DNA of 64,000 bases from Prosapia bicincta. Taxonomy: Eukaryota > Arthropoda > Insecta > Hemiptera > Cercopidae. This document shows, piece after piece, positions 35,604-44,857 of this stretch; positions within the stretch are counted from its first letter, which is position 1; each line of letters opens with the position of its first letter. The notes beneath the pieces were generated by a model. That model saw nothing but the letters and a program-made list of their open reading frames with translations. It had not been told where the DNA came from and made no database searches. The position numbers and the translations under genes are program-made. The stretch covers positions 175,021,386 through 175,085,385 of the forward strand of contig JBAIZL010000005.1 in the NCBI GenBank assembly GCA_036971475.1. Reading direction: 5' to 3'.

Positions 35604-36662
35604 ATGCTTCACATTCCCAGGGACGCTTCCAAAAACAAGAACTACCTCGGACTGAACCTCCTGGGTGGTGATGAAAACCTAGTCAGTTGGTTTAAAAGTA
35701 CCAAAAGTAAAATCAGGGTGGTCAGTTTTGAAATAAACGTTAGACGTGCTATTGCTAACGAGCTTCATAAGCCGGCTCGTAGAAACTTTAAAACACGTAG
35801 TGTTACTTTGAAAGGTGTAAACGATCTTTATCAAGCTGATTTAGTTGAGATGATTCCCTATGCAAAGGAAAACAAAGGCTATAAGTATATATTGACTATG
35901 ATTAACTGTTTATCAAAATTTGCTATTGCGGTGCCGATAAAATCTAAAACCGGTTCCGAAGTAGCTTCAGCATTAAAGCCTATACTAGAGAAACACAGTA
36001 TGAAGCATTTTCAGACCGATCAGGGTAAAGAATGGTTTAACACATCTGTTCAAAACTTATTGAAAACCTATAAAATTAATCACTATCACACTTACACCGA
36101 GAAAAAAGCTTCCATCGTAGAAAGGTTAAACAGAACGTTGAAAAGTAAAATGTGGTTAGAATTTACGGCTCGCGGTAGTCATAAATGGACTGATTTTTTA
36201 GATGATATTGTGAAGTCATACAACAAAACCGTACACAGTACTATTGGTATGAAACCGTGTCAGGTGAGAAAAAAACATGAAGCAATGCTGTTGGCTAGAA
36301 TAAACGAGAAAGTAAATAGTCGTACTATACCTCAATCGCGATCATTCCAGGTAGACGATAGAGTTAGAATATCCAAATACAAAAACGTTTTTTCGAAAGG
36401 ATGTTATCCAAATTGGACGCAAGAAGTATTTACCGTGTTCGCTGTTGTACTGTCCTCACCTAAAACCTACATTTTACAAGATTCGAGAGGTGAAATATTA
36501 AAAGGTGGGTTTTATGCTGAAGACTTAAGTCGAACAAATGTTGGCGACGTTTATTTGGTGGAAAACGTTTTGCGCCGGAAAGGAGATAAGGTTCTTGTGA
36601 AATGGCAAGGTTTCGATAAAACCCACAACTCGTGGGTAGATAAAAATAAACTTATACTGTGA
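35604..36662 (+). CDS. Polinton integrase with chromodomain
   Basis: Retroviral-type (rve) integrase that inserts the element and makes the 6-bp duplication. In the 352-residue frame the catalytic acids are D79 (YQADLVEM), D139 (FQTDQGKEW) and E173 (IVERLNRTLK). The C-terminus (about 315-350: YLVENVLRRKGD, VLVKWQGF, NSWVD) is a chromodomain, which may bind histone marks. The N-terminal HHCC zinc finger is not seen; the frame may start downstream of the original start. Otherwise open with no break. It lies between the polymerase and ATPase genes, all on the plus strand. Confidence 0.92.
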   Translation: MLHIPRDASKNKNYLGLNLLGGDENLVSWFKSTKSKIRVVSFEINVRRAIANELHKPARRNFKTRSVTLKGVNDLYQADLVEMIPYAKENKGYKYILTMINCLSKFAIAVPIKSKTGSEVASALKPILEKHSMKHFQTDQGKEWFNTSVQNLLKTYKINHYHTYTEKKASIVERLNRTLKSKMWLEFTARGSHKWTDFLDDIVKSYNKTVHSTIGMKPCQVRKKHEAMLLARINEKVNSRTIPQSRSFQVDDRVRISKYKNVFSKGCYPNWTQEVFTVFAVVLSSPKTYILQDSRGEILKGGFYAEDLSRTNVGDVYLVENVLRRKGDKVLVKWQGFDKTHNSWVDKNKLIL

Positions 36663-36674
36663 AACATTGTACCA

Positions 36675-36871
36675 CATCCGGCTAGCCGCCCATGCGCATC
36701 CGGCCATGTGCAAGCGCTGACGTCAATGGAAAAGTACTGGTCGTAGCGCAAATGCGTCGCAATTGCTTTGTCCCAACTGACCTTGTCCGCATCCGGCCAC
36801 GAGCATGCGATGACGTCAATGGAAAAGTACTAGTTGCAGAGACAATGTGTCACAATTGCTTTATACTGCAA
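36675..36871 (+). promoter_or_regulatory. Tandem repeat carrying CRE sites, upstream of the ATPase gene
   Basis: A 93-bp unit starting GCATCCGGCC (36,696 and 36,789) is repeated, with a third partial start at 36,675. Each full unit contains TGACGTCAATGG (TGACGTCA at 36,718 and 36,811), the perfect CREB/ATF site, and ends near CAATTGCTTT. The location between two same-strand genes suggests enhancer or promoter function for the ATPase and downstream genes. Confidence 0.6.
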
Positions 36872-36942
36872 TAGAATATATGTTTCGAAAATAAATATTA
36901 AGTCTTTCGCACAATTGATTCATTCTGGTTACGTCTTTCGAG

Positions 36943-37632
36943 ATGCGTGTAGTGATTGCTCCATATACGATGCAGCTACATAATTTCGACGCTTATGTAG
37001 GTGAAAAGGAGAAACGAATTCGACACAGTCCCTTATTGCCCAACACTATTAGAGCAATTGTGTGTGGTCCTTCAAATTGCGGCAAAACAAATGTAATTTT
37101 CAATCTTTTGTTCGAGGCAAACGGGCTGAAGTTCGCCAACATTTATATTTTTTCAAAATCACTTCACCAACCGAAATATAAGTTTCTGTCTAAGGTGATG
37201 GAAGAATCGGGTATCGGTTATTTTCCGTACAGTGATAACGAAAACATCATCAATCCACATGAAGCGGAACTGAATTCCATTATGATTTTTGACGATATAC
37301 AGTGTGAAAAACATGATAATATACGTAATTACTTCAGTATGGGAAGACATAGCTCAATTTATTCTTTTTATCTCGGTCAAACGTACAGTAGGATTCCCAA
37401 ACATTTAATCCGAGACAATACCAATCTGATTGTTGTATTTAAACAGGACGATATGAATTTAAGAAACATTCATTCGGATCACGTAGGCACGGACGTGTCG
37501 TTTAACACTTTCAAAAAGCTCTGCGCAACAGCCTGGAAAGAGAAATTCGGTTTTATAGTAATAGATAAAGACAGCGATATAGATCAGGGTCGATACAGAA
37601 TCGGGTTCGATTCCTTCGTAAAAGATTTATAA
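36943..37632 (+). CDS. A32-like (FtsK/HerA) DNA-packaging ATPase
   Basis: Predicted motor that pumps element DNA into capsids. Intact 229-residue frame with Walker A GPSNCGKT (residues 42-49), Walker B SIMIFDDIQ (D117/D118), and the downstream LGQTYSRIP region typical of the A32 family, where the Q is likely a sensor residue. Its stop overlaps the next ATG by one or two bases (TAATG), suggesting tight packing or co-expression. No break seen. Confidence 0.93.
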   Translation: MRVVIAPYTMQLHNFDAYVGEKEKRIRHSPLLPNTIRAIVCGPSNCGKTNVIFNLLFEANGLKFANIYIFSKSLHQPKYKFLSKVMEESGIGYFPYSDNENIINPHEAELNSIMIFDDIQCEKHDNIRNYFSMGRHSSIYSFYLGQTYSRIPKHLIRDNTNLIVVFKQDDMNLRNIHSDHVGTDVSFNTFKKLCATAWKEKFGFIVIDKDSDIDQGRYRIGFDSFVKDL

Positions 37633-38778
37633 TGCGTATATACACTTATAATGATATTTCGCCATATGCTAATAGCGGCCCTACGAAAACACCAAAATCA
37701 AATTTATGTTGTTTCTATTATCCCGATAAGAAGAGGTTTTGCGGGAACTACTGTAGCCGTACGAATAGACATGGACATGTATTTAATAGACGCTGCTGGA
37801 GACATAAGCGGTTCGGATCGTACAGCAAGAGCTTACCGCCTATAATTCTGTTAATGATCACATCCGCAAATAGAATTTATAATCGAGACATTTGGATTAG
37901 GTTCATGCACGAATGTGATAAAGGAGGTGTACCATTTGAATTGATATTATACAATGAACACATGTTGAAAGGAACTGTTCGCCATCCGCAAAACTTGGTA
38001 TCTAGATTCCGGCCGTTTCCTGATTTTTCAATCGGACTTTGACTCTCAGTCACGGAGGCATAGAGTACACGCAAGTATACCTCGACATGTTACAGTACAG
38101 CTGTTCATTGCCGTACGCGTCCCGTCGTGTAGTAATCACGGAAAGGACAATTCCCATAGTCGGTCCTATAAAGGCGTACAAGCTTATCAGCAGTGTAAAG
38201 TGTTGTGTAGACATTAGCTACAATGTGAAATACGGTCCTAGACCTTCGTCGCTACCTTCTGCAGTAGAGGTAAATTTTACGAGGCTGTAAATAATAAGGC
38301 ACAAGGTGTGTTTACAACCGAATTTCTAAAGGCCGCCCTGCCGACGGTGCCTAATCAGTGTCATCATTTCGGCTTGTCTTTTGACGGATCAAAATATACT
38401 GTTGTCGATCGTAGGCAACTTCAAATGTGGTGCACATACACGGGGACAAATACTGATGAGTTTCTGCTTTTGAATAGTTATCTTCTCGAAAACTCTATAC
38501 CGACGCTAAAACGGTACATGCAAGATATGCCCAGAGATGATAATCTAATAGTAGCCGAAATACCGCAATGGCGCGAAAATATAAAACGTACCTTTGTCTT
38601 TAGGAGCGCCGAGAAGGTGGAAAGTATACCATATTTTGACAACAACATGTACAGATACTGCCGAGGTTTATCGTGGAGCAACCCGAAATTGATGAAAGCG
38701 TCCGCATCGCAGGTTGTACAGTACCTATTGCGTGAAAAGCGTTACGCTGTGTTTTTTCGATCTTTGGAACTGTCTTAA
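37632..38778 (+). pseudogene. Glycosyltransferase-like protein (possible GT14/Core-2 branching type), frameshifted
   Basis: Three consecutive frames make one product. 37,632-38,042 ends with ILLMITSANRIYNRDIWIRF and SRFRPFPDF. 38,039-38,290 has SHGGIEYTQVYLDML and SRRVVITERTIPIVGP. 38,308-38,778 has LLNSYLLE and VAEIPQWRENIKRTFVF. The first two resemble the Core-2/I-branching fold (a W..F block, then a WGG-like block, then a SE..IP-like block); the assignment is by pattern only. Frame changes lie near 38,038 and 38,280. It begins immediately after the ATPase. If it is a glycosyltransferase it might modify capsid or host glycans; that is inference. Confidence 0.55.
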
Positions 38779-38814
38779 AAAATCTGATAGTCGAGTTACG
38801 GGTCATTTCGCAAT

Positions 38815-39666
38815 ATGACACCAAAGGAGGAGCAAGTTATTTCTGAGATCGCCCGACTGAGGGAGACCATCAAGAGAAAGTATCTTCAGATAAAATTCGG
38901 TGACGCAGATGCTGAACGAATTTTTAATAAACAATATAGTCCTATCATTAAAGAAATTTCGAAAATTCGTCGTCCACAGCCGAAAATGGAAATTAAAAAA
39001 GAAGAAGAAATGGATGTAGACATGGAGGATGATGCTTCACAAACCCATGTTCCGAAATTCATCGATACCGACGTAATAGCTGAATCAACAGGTGAGCCTG
39101 GACCTTCAGTAACACCGTTGCGCCAAAGTAGAGTTGTTCAAGAGCTACTGTCAACGCCGACAGGTCAGAAAGATAGTGTTTGTTATGTCCATACAATGTT
39201 CAAACATCGTCTACCGCGGACCTACGTGTTGAGAATGATTAAAGACAATAGGAATACAATTGATAACACATACGGTCCTCGAATAACAGGAGACGGTACT
39301 GTTATGATAGGCGATAAGTATATAAGGTTTGACTACGAAAACGGTGACATCATCATCGACGCGGACACTTAAAAGGGAACCGAAGAGCTCTATGAATTGA
39401 TATTTATGCGCAAACCCGATGAAACATTATACACAAAGGCCGATCTGAACACCTATAAACAAATCTGTGAACAAACCAGTGCTCATAGGAAAGGTTGTAA
39501 TCATCTATTAGCCATAAACCGTGCTAGTAAATCCGCCAAGTACAAGGCAATTATATCGAGATTATTTCCGCCGACCGATTTGCATAGCGGAAAGGTTATG
39601 CGTATTGGGACAACCCTAACGAACTCTGTGACAGGTTACGACTACTTTTTTCGTCTCAAGAGGTAG
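38815..39666 (+). pseudogene. PX-type conserved Polinton protein (DUF8207-like), one in-frame stop
   Basis: A widespread Polinton protein of unknown function. The N-terminal part is helical and charged, with an acidic KKEEEMDVDMEDD patch. The conserved C-terminal part has YGPRITGDGTVMIGDKYI, then, after an in-frame TAA at 39,370, LYELIFMRKPDE and LNTYKQI..TSAHRKG, which are typical of the family. Both parts are in the same frame, so only that stop separates them. Located between the glycosyltransferase-like and fibre-like genes. Confidence 0.75.
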
Positions 39667-39769
39667 GTCATACGAGCCATGAGAACGAAATTGCCTCCAT
39701 TATAGAAGAGCTGAGGGAAGCGGGTCTTATAAAAGGCAGTGGAAATAGAAAAATTAGGACAATAATAAG

Positions 39770-40957
39770 ATGAGCGTCGATAAGTTTGGACGTTTTTCGG
39801 ACCAGGTTAACGCTCCCCATCCTCATCATCATCAGCACGGGATAGGTCTGACCCCCGATGGTAATCATTATGACGCGATAGGTAAGTTATTGCGCAATGT
39901 TGGTGATCCCATTGAGGACAGCGATCCGTCAATGCGGGTACGATAGCGAAAAAATGTTTGGGTTTCGACGAGGATAGGAAAAAATACTACACTAAAGGCT
40001 ATTCTGTAGGCGGTCTAGGCCAACCCGTTGAGGATGGCGATGCAGTGTCCAAAACGTATCTCGAACAAAACTGTTTGACTCGAATAAAGAATAGATATCA
40101 TACAAAAGGCTTGCCTTTGGGAGGTCTCGGAGAGCCGAAAGAAAAAGATGATGCCGTAACGAGAGCCTACTTGGAATCGTTGGTTCCTATTAAGCTAGCC
40201 GATTGTTTTTCCTACGGCGACCAAAGGGTGTGCGATGTATCGGCGCCTATGAAAGATTCTGACGCTATTAACATGAAGTACGTCAGAGATAATTTCTTAT
40301 CGAAAAACGCAGAGGGTAAATTTGACGCTCACGGAGTGGCCATATGTAATGTTAAAGTGCCTTTGTATAAAAATGACGCTGCTACAAAATTATACGTTGA
40401 CGATAGGGTACCTCGAAAAGACAATAATGTTTGGAGTTTTCAAAATAAGCGGCTCGCTCAGGTCGAAGAACCTTTGTACCAAGAAGATGCGGTCACACTG
40501 GGTTTTCTACTAAAAAATACGCTGTTTCTCACCTTACTGCCGATCGGTTAAATGTATAACGCAAACGGAAAATGTATAACTAATGTTCGAGACGGTTTCA
40601 CCGATGTCGACTCTGTTAACGTTCGTCAGCTTCATGAAATTAAATCTTGGATAAAGAAATACACTCTGCATTCCGAGGAGACGGGCGACTACTACTGGTT
40701 AAACTCTAAGCGCTTATCGGGGATAGCCGATGGTATAGCTGATAACGATGCTGTTTCGCAAAGGCAATTGAATACGGCTATTCAAAGCCTACGAGACACG
40801 CTAATGCGAGAGATGTCGAAGCCTAATGAAAAATAGATCGACAAGTTCATATCAATAGGCGATAATAAATACGGGAACACTTTCGATGTTTTGAAAATAC
40901 GATGCATGAAGACGACTAGACTCCGAGAGTTATACGCAATCTTGAAAGACATATATT
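39770..40957 (+). pseudogene. Phage-fibre-like repeat protein, broken frame
   Basis: It starts MSVDKFGR, a recurrent Polinton start for this protein, with a His-rich HPHHHQH stretch. It continues after a frame change near 39,925 as at least six degenerate repeats of 35-45 residues: a short beta-like stretch, then hydrophobic-x-x-P, then DA(V/I/A)-x-x-x-Y(L/V), for example VEDGDAVSKTYL, EKDDAVTRAYL, KNDAATKLYV. This closely resembles tail-fibre repeats (VADPxxDxDAATKKYVD) of bacteriophages. In-frame stops at 40,549 (TAA) and 40,834 (TAG) split it further. A trimeric receptor-binding fibre is a reasonable guess. Confidence 0.65.
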
Positions 40958-41062
40958 AAAAGTAGGCGTAACAGTGAATGTTATGAATCATTAATAAAAT
41001 GGGTCAAACGGAAAACAGCTATTAGTCGTAAACGCGGTGTCGTAAAGACAGGACGTGGACTA

Positions 41063-41407
41063 GTGTCTGGTGTTTTGAATAAGGCAATCGATTTACTTCC
41101 AGTCGAGTTACACTTACCTTCGTACAATTATTGTGGACCGGGAACAAAATTGAAGACACGGTTGGCACGCGGTGATAAAGGTATAAATCCGTTGGACGAA
41201 GCCTGTAAACAACACGATATCTCCTACAGCAACTACAGTGATTCAGATAGAAGACGCGTAGCCGACGAAATCTTAGCAGGGAAAGCTTGGAGCAGAGTCA
41301 AAGCGGGTGACGCATCGCTCGGTGAATGCGCTGCTGCTTTAGCCGTAACGGCAGCGATGAAAGCTAAGACCGCATTTGGCGGCGGTAAAAGACATCTTCG
41401 TCGTTAG
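41063..41407 (+). CDS. Phospholipase A2-like protein (parvovirus VP1u type)
   Basis: Hydrolyses phospholipids; in parvoviruses this domain opens the endosome during entry. In the frame from 41,063 the calcium loop YCGPG is at residues 23-27 and the catalytic pair H51-D52 sits in DEACKQHDISY. The C-terminal half is an Ala/Lys-rich helix. The frame stays open upstream for some 20 codons of basic sequence (SRKRGVVKTGRGL) without a clear ATG, so the true start may be upstream or lost. Such PLA2 proteins are known in Polintons and adintoviruses. It immediately precedes the protease. Confidence 0.8.
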   Translation: MSGVLNKAIDLLPVELHLPSYNYCGPGTKLKTRLARGDKGINPLDEACKQHDISYSNYSDSDRRRVADEILAGKAWSRVKAGDASLGECAAALAVTAAMKAKTAFGGGKRHLRR

Positions 41408-41882
41408 CCTACCGTTCAACACCTGTTGCAACGTCTGCAAGGCAAAGGGCTTTACTTGAAACCGTACAAGAAACAAGGTAGCGGGAAGAAGAAGAAGGAA
41501 AGATGTACGAAAAAAAACGTCGATAGATTGTATACCCATTAGACCGTTCACTAATATAGAACTGGAAAGATACGCCTTAGCATTGGGAGTACCGTGGTTC
41601 AAAGGTGTATACATGAGAGATACATTACCTGCACGACCTTTAAGAAACGAATCGGCTATCGTGAATTTGGATAGTATAACCGGCCCCGGCACCCATTGGG
41701 TATGTTACAAAAAGAGAGGAAACTCTATAGAGTACTATGATAGTTTCGGGAATCTGCGACCGCCAATTGAGCTAAGTAGGTATTTTGGCGAAAACGCTAA
41801 CGTACACTGTAACTACAAGAGACATCAAAAAGACAACTCAGTCGTTTGCGGTCATTTGTGTCTAAAGTTTCTAACGTCATGA
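41408..41882 (+). CDS. Adenain-like cysteine protease (capsid maturation)
   Basis: Matures the virion proteins in Polintons and adenoviruses. The clear domain (41,583-41,882) has GPGTHWV (His), YYDSFGN (Asp) and VVCGHLCLKF (nucleophile Cys), the C5 triad order. The same frame stays open upstream to about 41,490 (PIRPFTNIELERYA). A preceding segment in another frame encodes GLYLKPYKKQGSG and a Lys run, typical for the N-terminus of this product, so a frame change in the A8 run near 41,510-41,520 is likely. The stop TGA overlaps the next ATG (ATGA). Confidence 0.82.
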
Positions 41883-42580
41883 GCATAGTTCTAACAGATC
41901 ACACTGCTGTTTTGTCTTGTGACTTTTTCCCACCAATTGATGTATCAAAAGGCGAGTGCGAAATAGCTTTCATCGATCTGGCAACATACAACTCGATACC
42001 AAACATCGTTGAGGATGTAAACAATCTTTTTCATCACGGCGATGTTAAAAACATTCACACGATTTCACTACCGACAGGATCGTACGAAATATCCGATATT
42101 GAGAGGTATATTAAAACGAAACTAGTTCCCGATACTGTTTTAGTATTGACACCGAATAATAACACACTCAAAGTGGAAATAAAATCTTCGCACGCAATCT
42201 TTTTCGACAAGGCCATGTCTATAGGCCAGCTGATGGGGTTCAGTAAGAAGAAATTAGAGGCAAATTATAAACACTTTTCTGACTGGCCTGTAGATATCAT
42301 CAGGGTTAACGTGATACGCGTGGATAGCAATATAGTCGCAGGATCGTTTCAAAACGGCATAGAATGCCATACTTTGCACGAATTTTATCCGCAGGTACCG
42401 CCCGGTTATAAAATTGTAGAAGTTCCTCAGAGCGTAATATATTTACCTGTCAACGTAAGCGTCATTCATAATATCACTGAAAGTCTACGAGATCAGAACG
42501 CTGATATAATAGATTTCCGTGGAGAAAACATTTCCATACGATTACATTTACGTAGACGTCGAGATGAGACTAATATTTAA
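41879..42580 (+). CDS. Penton / minor capsid protein (single jelly roll)
   Basis: Forms capsid vertices. The 233-residue frame starts at the ATG that overlaps the protease stop. Family hallmarks: an N-terminal LTDHTAVLSCDFFPPID, then FIDLATYNSIPNI; the central YEISDIERYI; and the C-terminal HTLHEFYPQVPPGYKIVEVP, VIYLPVN and DFRGENISIRLHLRR. Intact. It lies upstream of the major capsid gene, the usual Polinton order. Confidence 0.9.
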   Translation: MSIVLTDHTAVLSCDFFPPIDVSKGECEIAFIDLATYNSIPNIVEDVNNLFHHGDVKNIHTISLPTGSYEISDIERYIKTKLVPDTVLVLTPNNNTLKVEIKSSHAIFFDKAMSIGQLMGFSKKKLEANYKHFSDWPVDIIRVNVIRVDSNIVAGSFQNGIECHTLHEFYPQVPPGYKIVEVPQSVIYLPVNVSVIHNITESLRDQNADIIDFRGENISIRLHLRRRRDETNI

Positions 42581-42589
42581 CGAGCGCTT

Positions 42590-43659
42590 CTATAAGAAGG
42601 GCGGCAGTTTACGTCCGACGACGGCACAGTTAACACTTTGACAGCGACAAAAGACGGAGGAGCGGCCGATGACGTGTCTTTGATAAATAATGCTATAACT
42701 TTTCTTTTCGACGATATCAGATACGAAATCGGTGGCAACGAAATAGACAGGACCAGGAATGTCGGTATCTTTGGTGTTCGGTGTTCGGTTCTTTGCGCGA
42801 ACACGAAAAAAATAAACTCGGAAATTGCGGTTGGCTAGGATTAGGTAAAACAAATAACGATTGCAAAGAGTTCAATATGGTTATACCGTTGCGTATGTTG
42901 ATGGGATTTTTCGAGGACTACAATAGAATTGTAGTCAACGTGAAACAGGAACTTGTCCTTTTTCGTTCATCTTCAAATTTAAACGCAATAGTTAGCACGG
43001 ATGCGACAAATATTGATCTGAAAATAAATACTATCTATTGGCGAGTTCCGCACGTCTCCGTAGCCGATCCGGTAAAATTGAAACTTTTGAAAATGATTGA
43101 ACGCTATGTCACCGTTCATGTACCACACCGGAAATGGGAACTAATAGAATATCCTGGCTTACCGGCCACGAAACAACTCTCTTGGACTGTAAAGACATCT
43201 TCGCAACTGGAAAAACCTCGTTACGTAATTTTCGCGTTGCAAACCGATCGCAAAAACAAGATTAAAACAAATGCTTCAGAGTTTGATAGCTGCAAGGTAA
43301 CGGATGTAAAATTGTATCTCAACTCTCAATACTTTCCATACGATAATATTCTCGGCGACACCGCCATTTTATATGATATGTACGTTAGATTTCAACAGTC
43401 CTATTATTCACGCGAACCATCACCATGTCTAGACTTGTCTACCTTTAAAGAGAAAGCACCGATTTTTGTAATCGATTGTTCGAAACAAAACGATACGATA
43501 AAATCAGGACCTGTAGATGTGAGACTTGAAATCGAGGCGTCTGCCAATATTCCGCCTAATACTTCCGGTTACTGCTTGATTATTCACGATTCGCATATTG
43601 TCTATAACCTGCTAACAGGTGGGCATATATACCCGCTCGTCCGTTGGGCATATTTCTAA
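42590..43659 (+). pseudogene. Major capsid protein (double jelly roll), N-terminus missing and one frame change
   Basis: Main capsid subunit. The first frame (about 42,600-42,790) has VSLINNAITFLFDDIRYEIG and NEIDRTRNVGI. The second (about 42,780-43,659) has WLGLGK, IVNVKQELVLFRSS, KPRYVIFALQTDRKNKI, VKLYLNSQYFPYDN, PIFVIDCSKQND and SGYCLIIHD, all typical of Polinton MCPs. The frame changes near 42,780. The usual first 70-80 residues are not found between the penton stop and 42,600, suggesting a deletion of about 200 bases. Confidence 0.88.
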
Positions 43660-43925
43660 AGTCTGTGTATTTTCTGAATGACCAGTGTACGAAGTTTGTC
43701 GCGACCGGGGTTTTTCAGCACACCGTCTACGAACTAGGCGTCCTTATTCAGGCTGGTAGAAAATTTGTTTTTTTCACATACAACGACTTTAATGATTTCA
43801 AGACACGACTACCGCTGCCTGAAGGAGAACAACGTAAGTTTACACTAACTAACGGCGATATCACAATAAAGACTATCTTCGGCAAACGTTATATCGCATT
43901 GTTTGAGGGAAAACACAGGCCTTGA
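43660..43925 (+). CDS. Small protein, function unknown
   Basis: An open frame follows the capsid stop and encodes about 88 residues including VFQHTVYELGVLIQAGRKFVFFTYNDFNDF and then FTLTNGDITIKTIFGKRYIALF, a beta-rich pattern. No in-frame ATG is present, so the start is unknown or lost. The stop TGA overlaps the next frame. Small frames at this position are common in Polintons. Confidence 0.45.
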
Positions 43926-44128
43926 GCCTACCAGAATGGAATTTATTAGTGGATACCATACCGCTCGTAAACCGGCGCATCAGCGAACTGTTTTATAATG
44001 AACCACAACTAGGGTCTTACATCATTGAGTGTCTAGCCACGGACGAGATCGTGTCCAGTACTCTCCCCGAGGCAGACAAATTGTACGAGGAAGTGGTTTT
44101 GTACAAGAAGCATGCAAGCAGTGGTTGA
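43922..44128 (+). CDS. Small hypothetical protein
   Basis: About 68 residues (SLPEWNLLVDTIPLVNRRIS and so on), predicted mostly helical, starting with TTG or by coupling to the preceding overlapping stop. It overlaps the next gene by about 17 bases. No domain recognised. Confidence 0.4.
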   Translation: MSLPEWNLLVDTIPLVNRRISELFYNEPQLGSYIIECLATDEIVSSTLPEADKLYEEVVLYKKHASSG

Positions 44129-44519
44129 GTTTCATGCCTTCGTCGACAACGAAGGTAAATACGTTGTCAAGGAACTGGCTGTGGTTGCCGAACATTATCA
44201 AAGTGTTACCATTTTTAAACCGCCTTACAAATTTCACAATTTAAATGAGTCATCGCAAAAGTCTGCTCGTTGGTTACAGTCAAGCTATCACCGTATCAGC
44301 TGGTACGAAGGTAGTAAACCTTTTGATGAAGACATATTGCGAAACATGTTAACACCGTTTTCCACCATATTCACAAAAGGTTTGGAAAAGGCTCAATATT
44401 TGCGACAGTTCCATCCACATGTCATGGAATTGCCTGAGAAATACTCGTCTAGCAACAACAACAACAACCGTATTTACTTCAAGTGCATACTACCGCAACA
44501 CAACAGTTATGTAGATTGA
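44112..44519 (+). CDS. Conserved-looking protein of unknown function
   Basis: Intact 135-residue frame: VVEFHAFVDNEGKYVVKELAV, FKPPYKFHNL, SARWLQSSYHRISWYEG, IFTKGLEKAQYLRQF, then an Asn-rich run. This layout (a short D/E strand pair, a KPP block, a W..H.I.W.G block and an I.TKG.EK block) resembles proteins found repeatedly in arthropod viruses and transposons. An RNase H-like fold is possible, but I cannot assign a function. Confidence 0.5.
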   Translation: MQAVVEFHAFVDNEGKYVVKELAVVAEHYQSVTIFKPPYKFHNLNESSQKSARWLQSSYHRISWYEGSKPFDEDILRNMLTPFSTIFTKGLEKAQYLRQFHPHVMELPEKYSSSNNNNNRIYFKCILPQHNSYVD

Positions 44520-44576
44520 AAATGTGCAAGATATTATTACGATTTGCTTATCGCTTAGTCTTAGTGTGTAGAACAA

Positions 44577-44844
44577 CTTGAAGGTCACTGGCGTTAGGGT
44601 AACTCCTCGTAAACCTTCAAGAAAAATGTTTTAAAGGTCCCTGCCACGGGGTAACTCCCTGTAAACCTTTAAAGCTTCAAAAAAAACTAAATGGTCACTG
44701 GCGCGGGTTAACTCCCCCTAAACCAAAAGAAAAATGCTTTAAAAGTCTCTGCCACGGGGTAATTCCCTATAAAGTTTTAAAGTAAAAAAAAAAACGCTTT
44801 GCCTTTGAAGGTCCCTGGCGTAGGACAAGTCCTCCTAAACCTTC
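44577..44844 (+). ncRNA. Five-copy array of two-stem structured motifs
   Basis: Five units of about 45-50 bases share TC.CTG(G/C)C, a short inner stem, and a C..TAAA block. They are closed by an outer stem whose sequence differs per unit: CTTGAAGGT/ACCTTCAAG (44,577-44,621), TTTAAAGGT/ACCTTTAAA (44,630-44,673), a weak TGGT/ACCA (44,692-44,725), CTTTAAAA/TTTTAAAG (44,737-44,782) and GAAGGT/ACCTTC (44,807-44,844). Inner stems also vary (GGGG/CCCT, AGGA/TCCT). Compensatory differences indicate selected base pairing. Between an unknown gene and the IAP gene. Function unknown. Confidence 0.6.
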
Positions 44845-44857
44845 TTGGCTGTTTGCA

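Noticed and set aside
31865..39372. Alternative genetic code reading TAA/TAG as sense
   Set aside because: Integrase, ATPase, penton and IAP end normally at TAA, TAG or TGA with the next gene close behind, and other breaks are frameshifts; decay is simpler.
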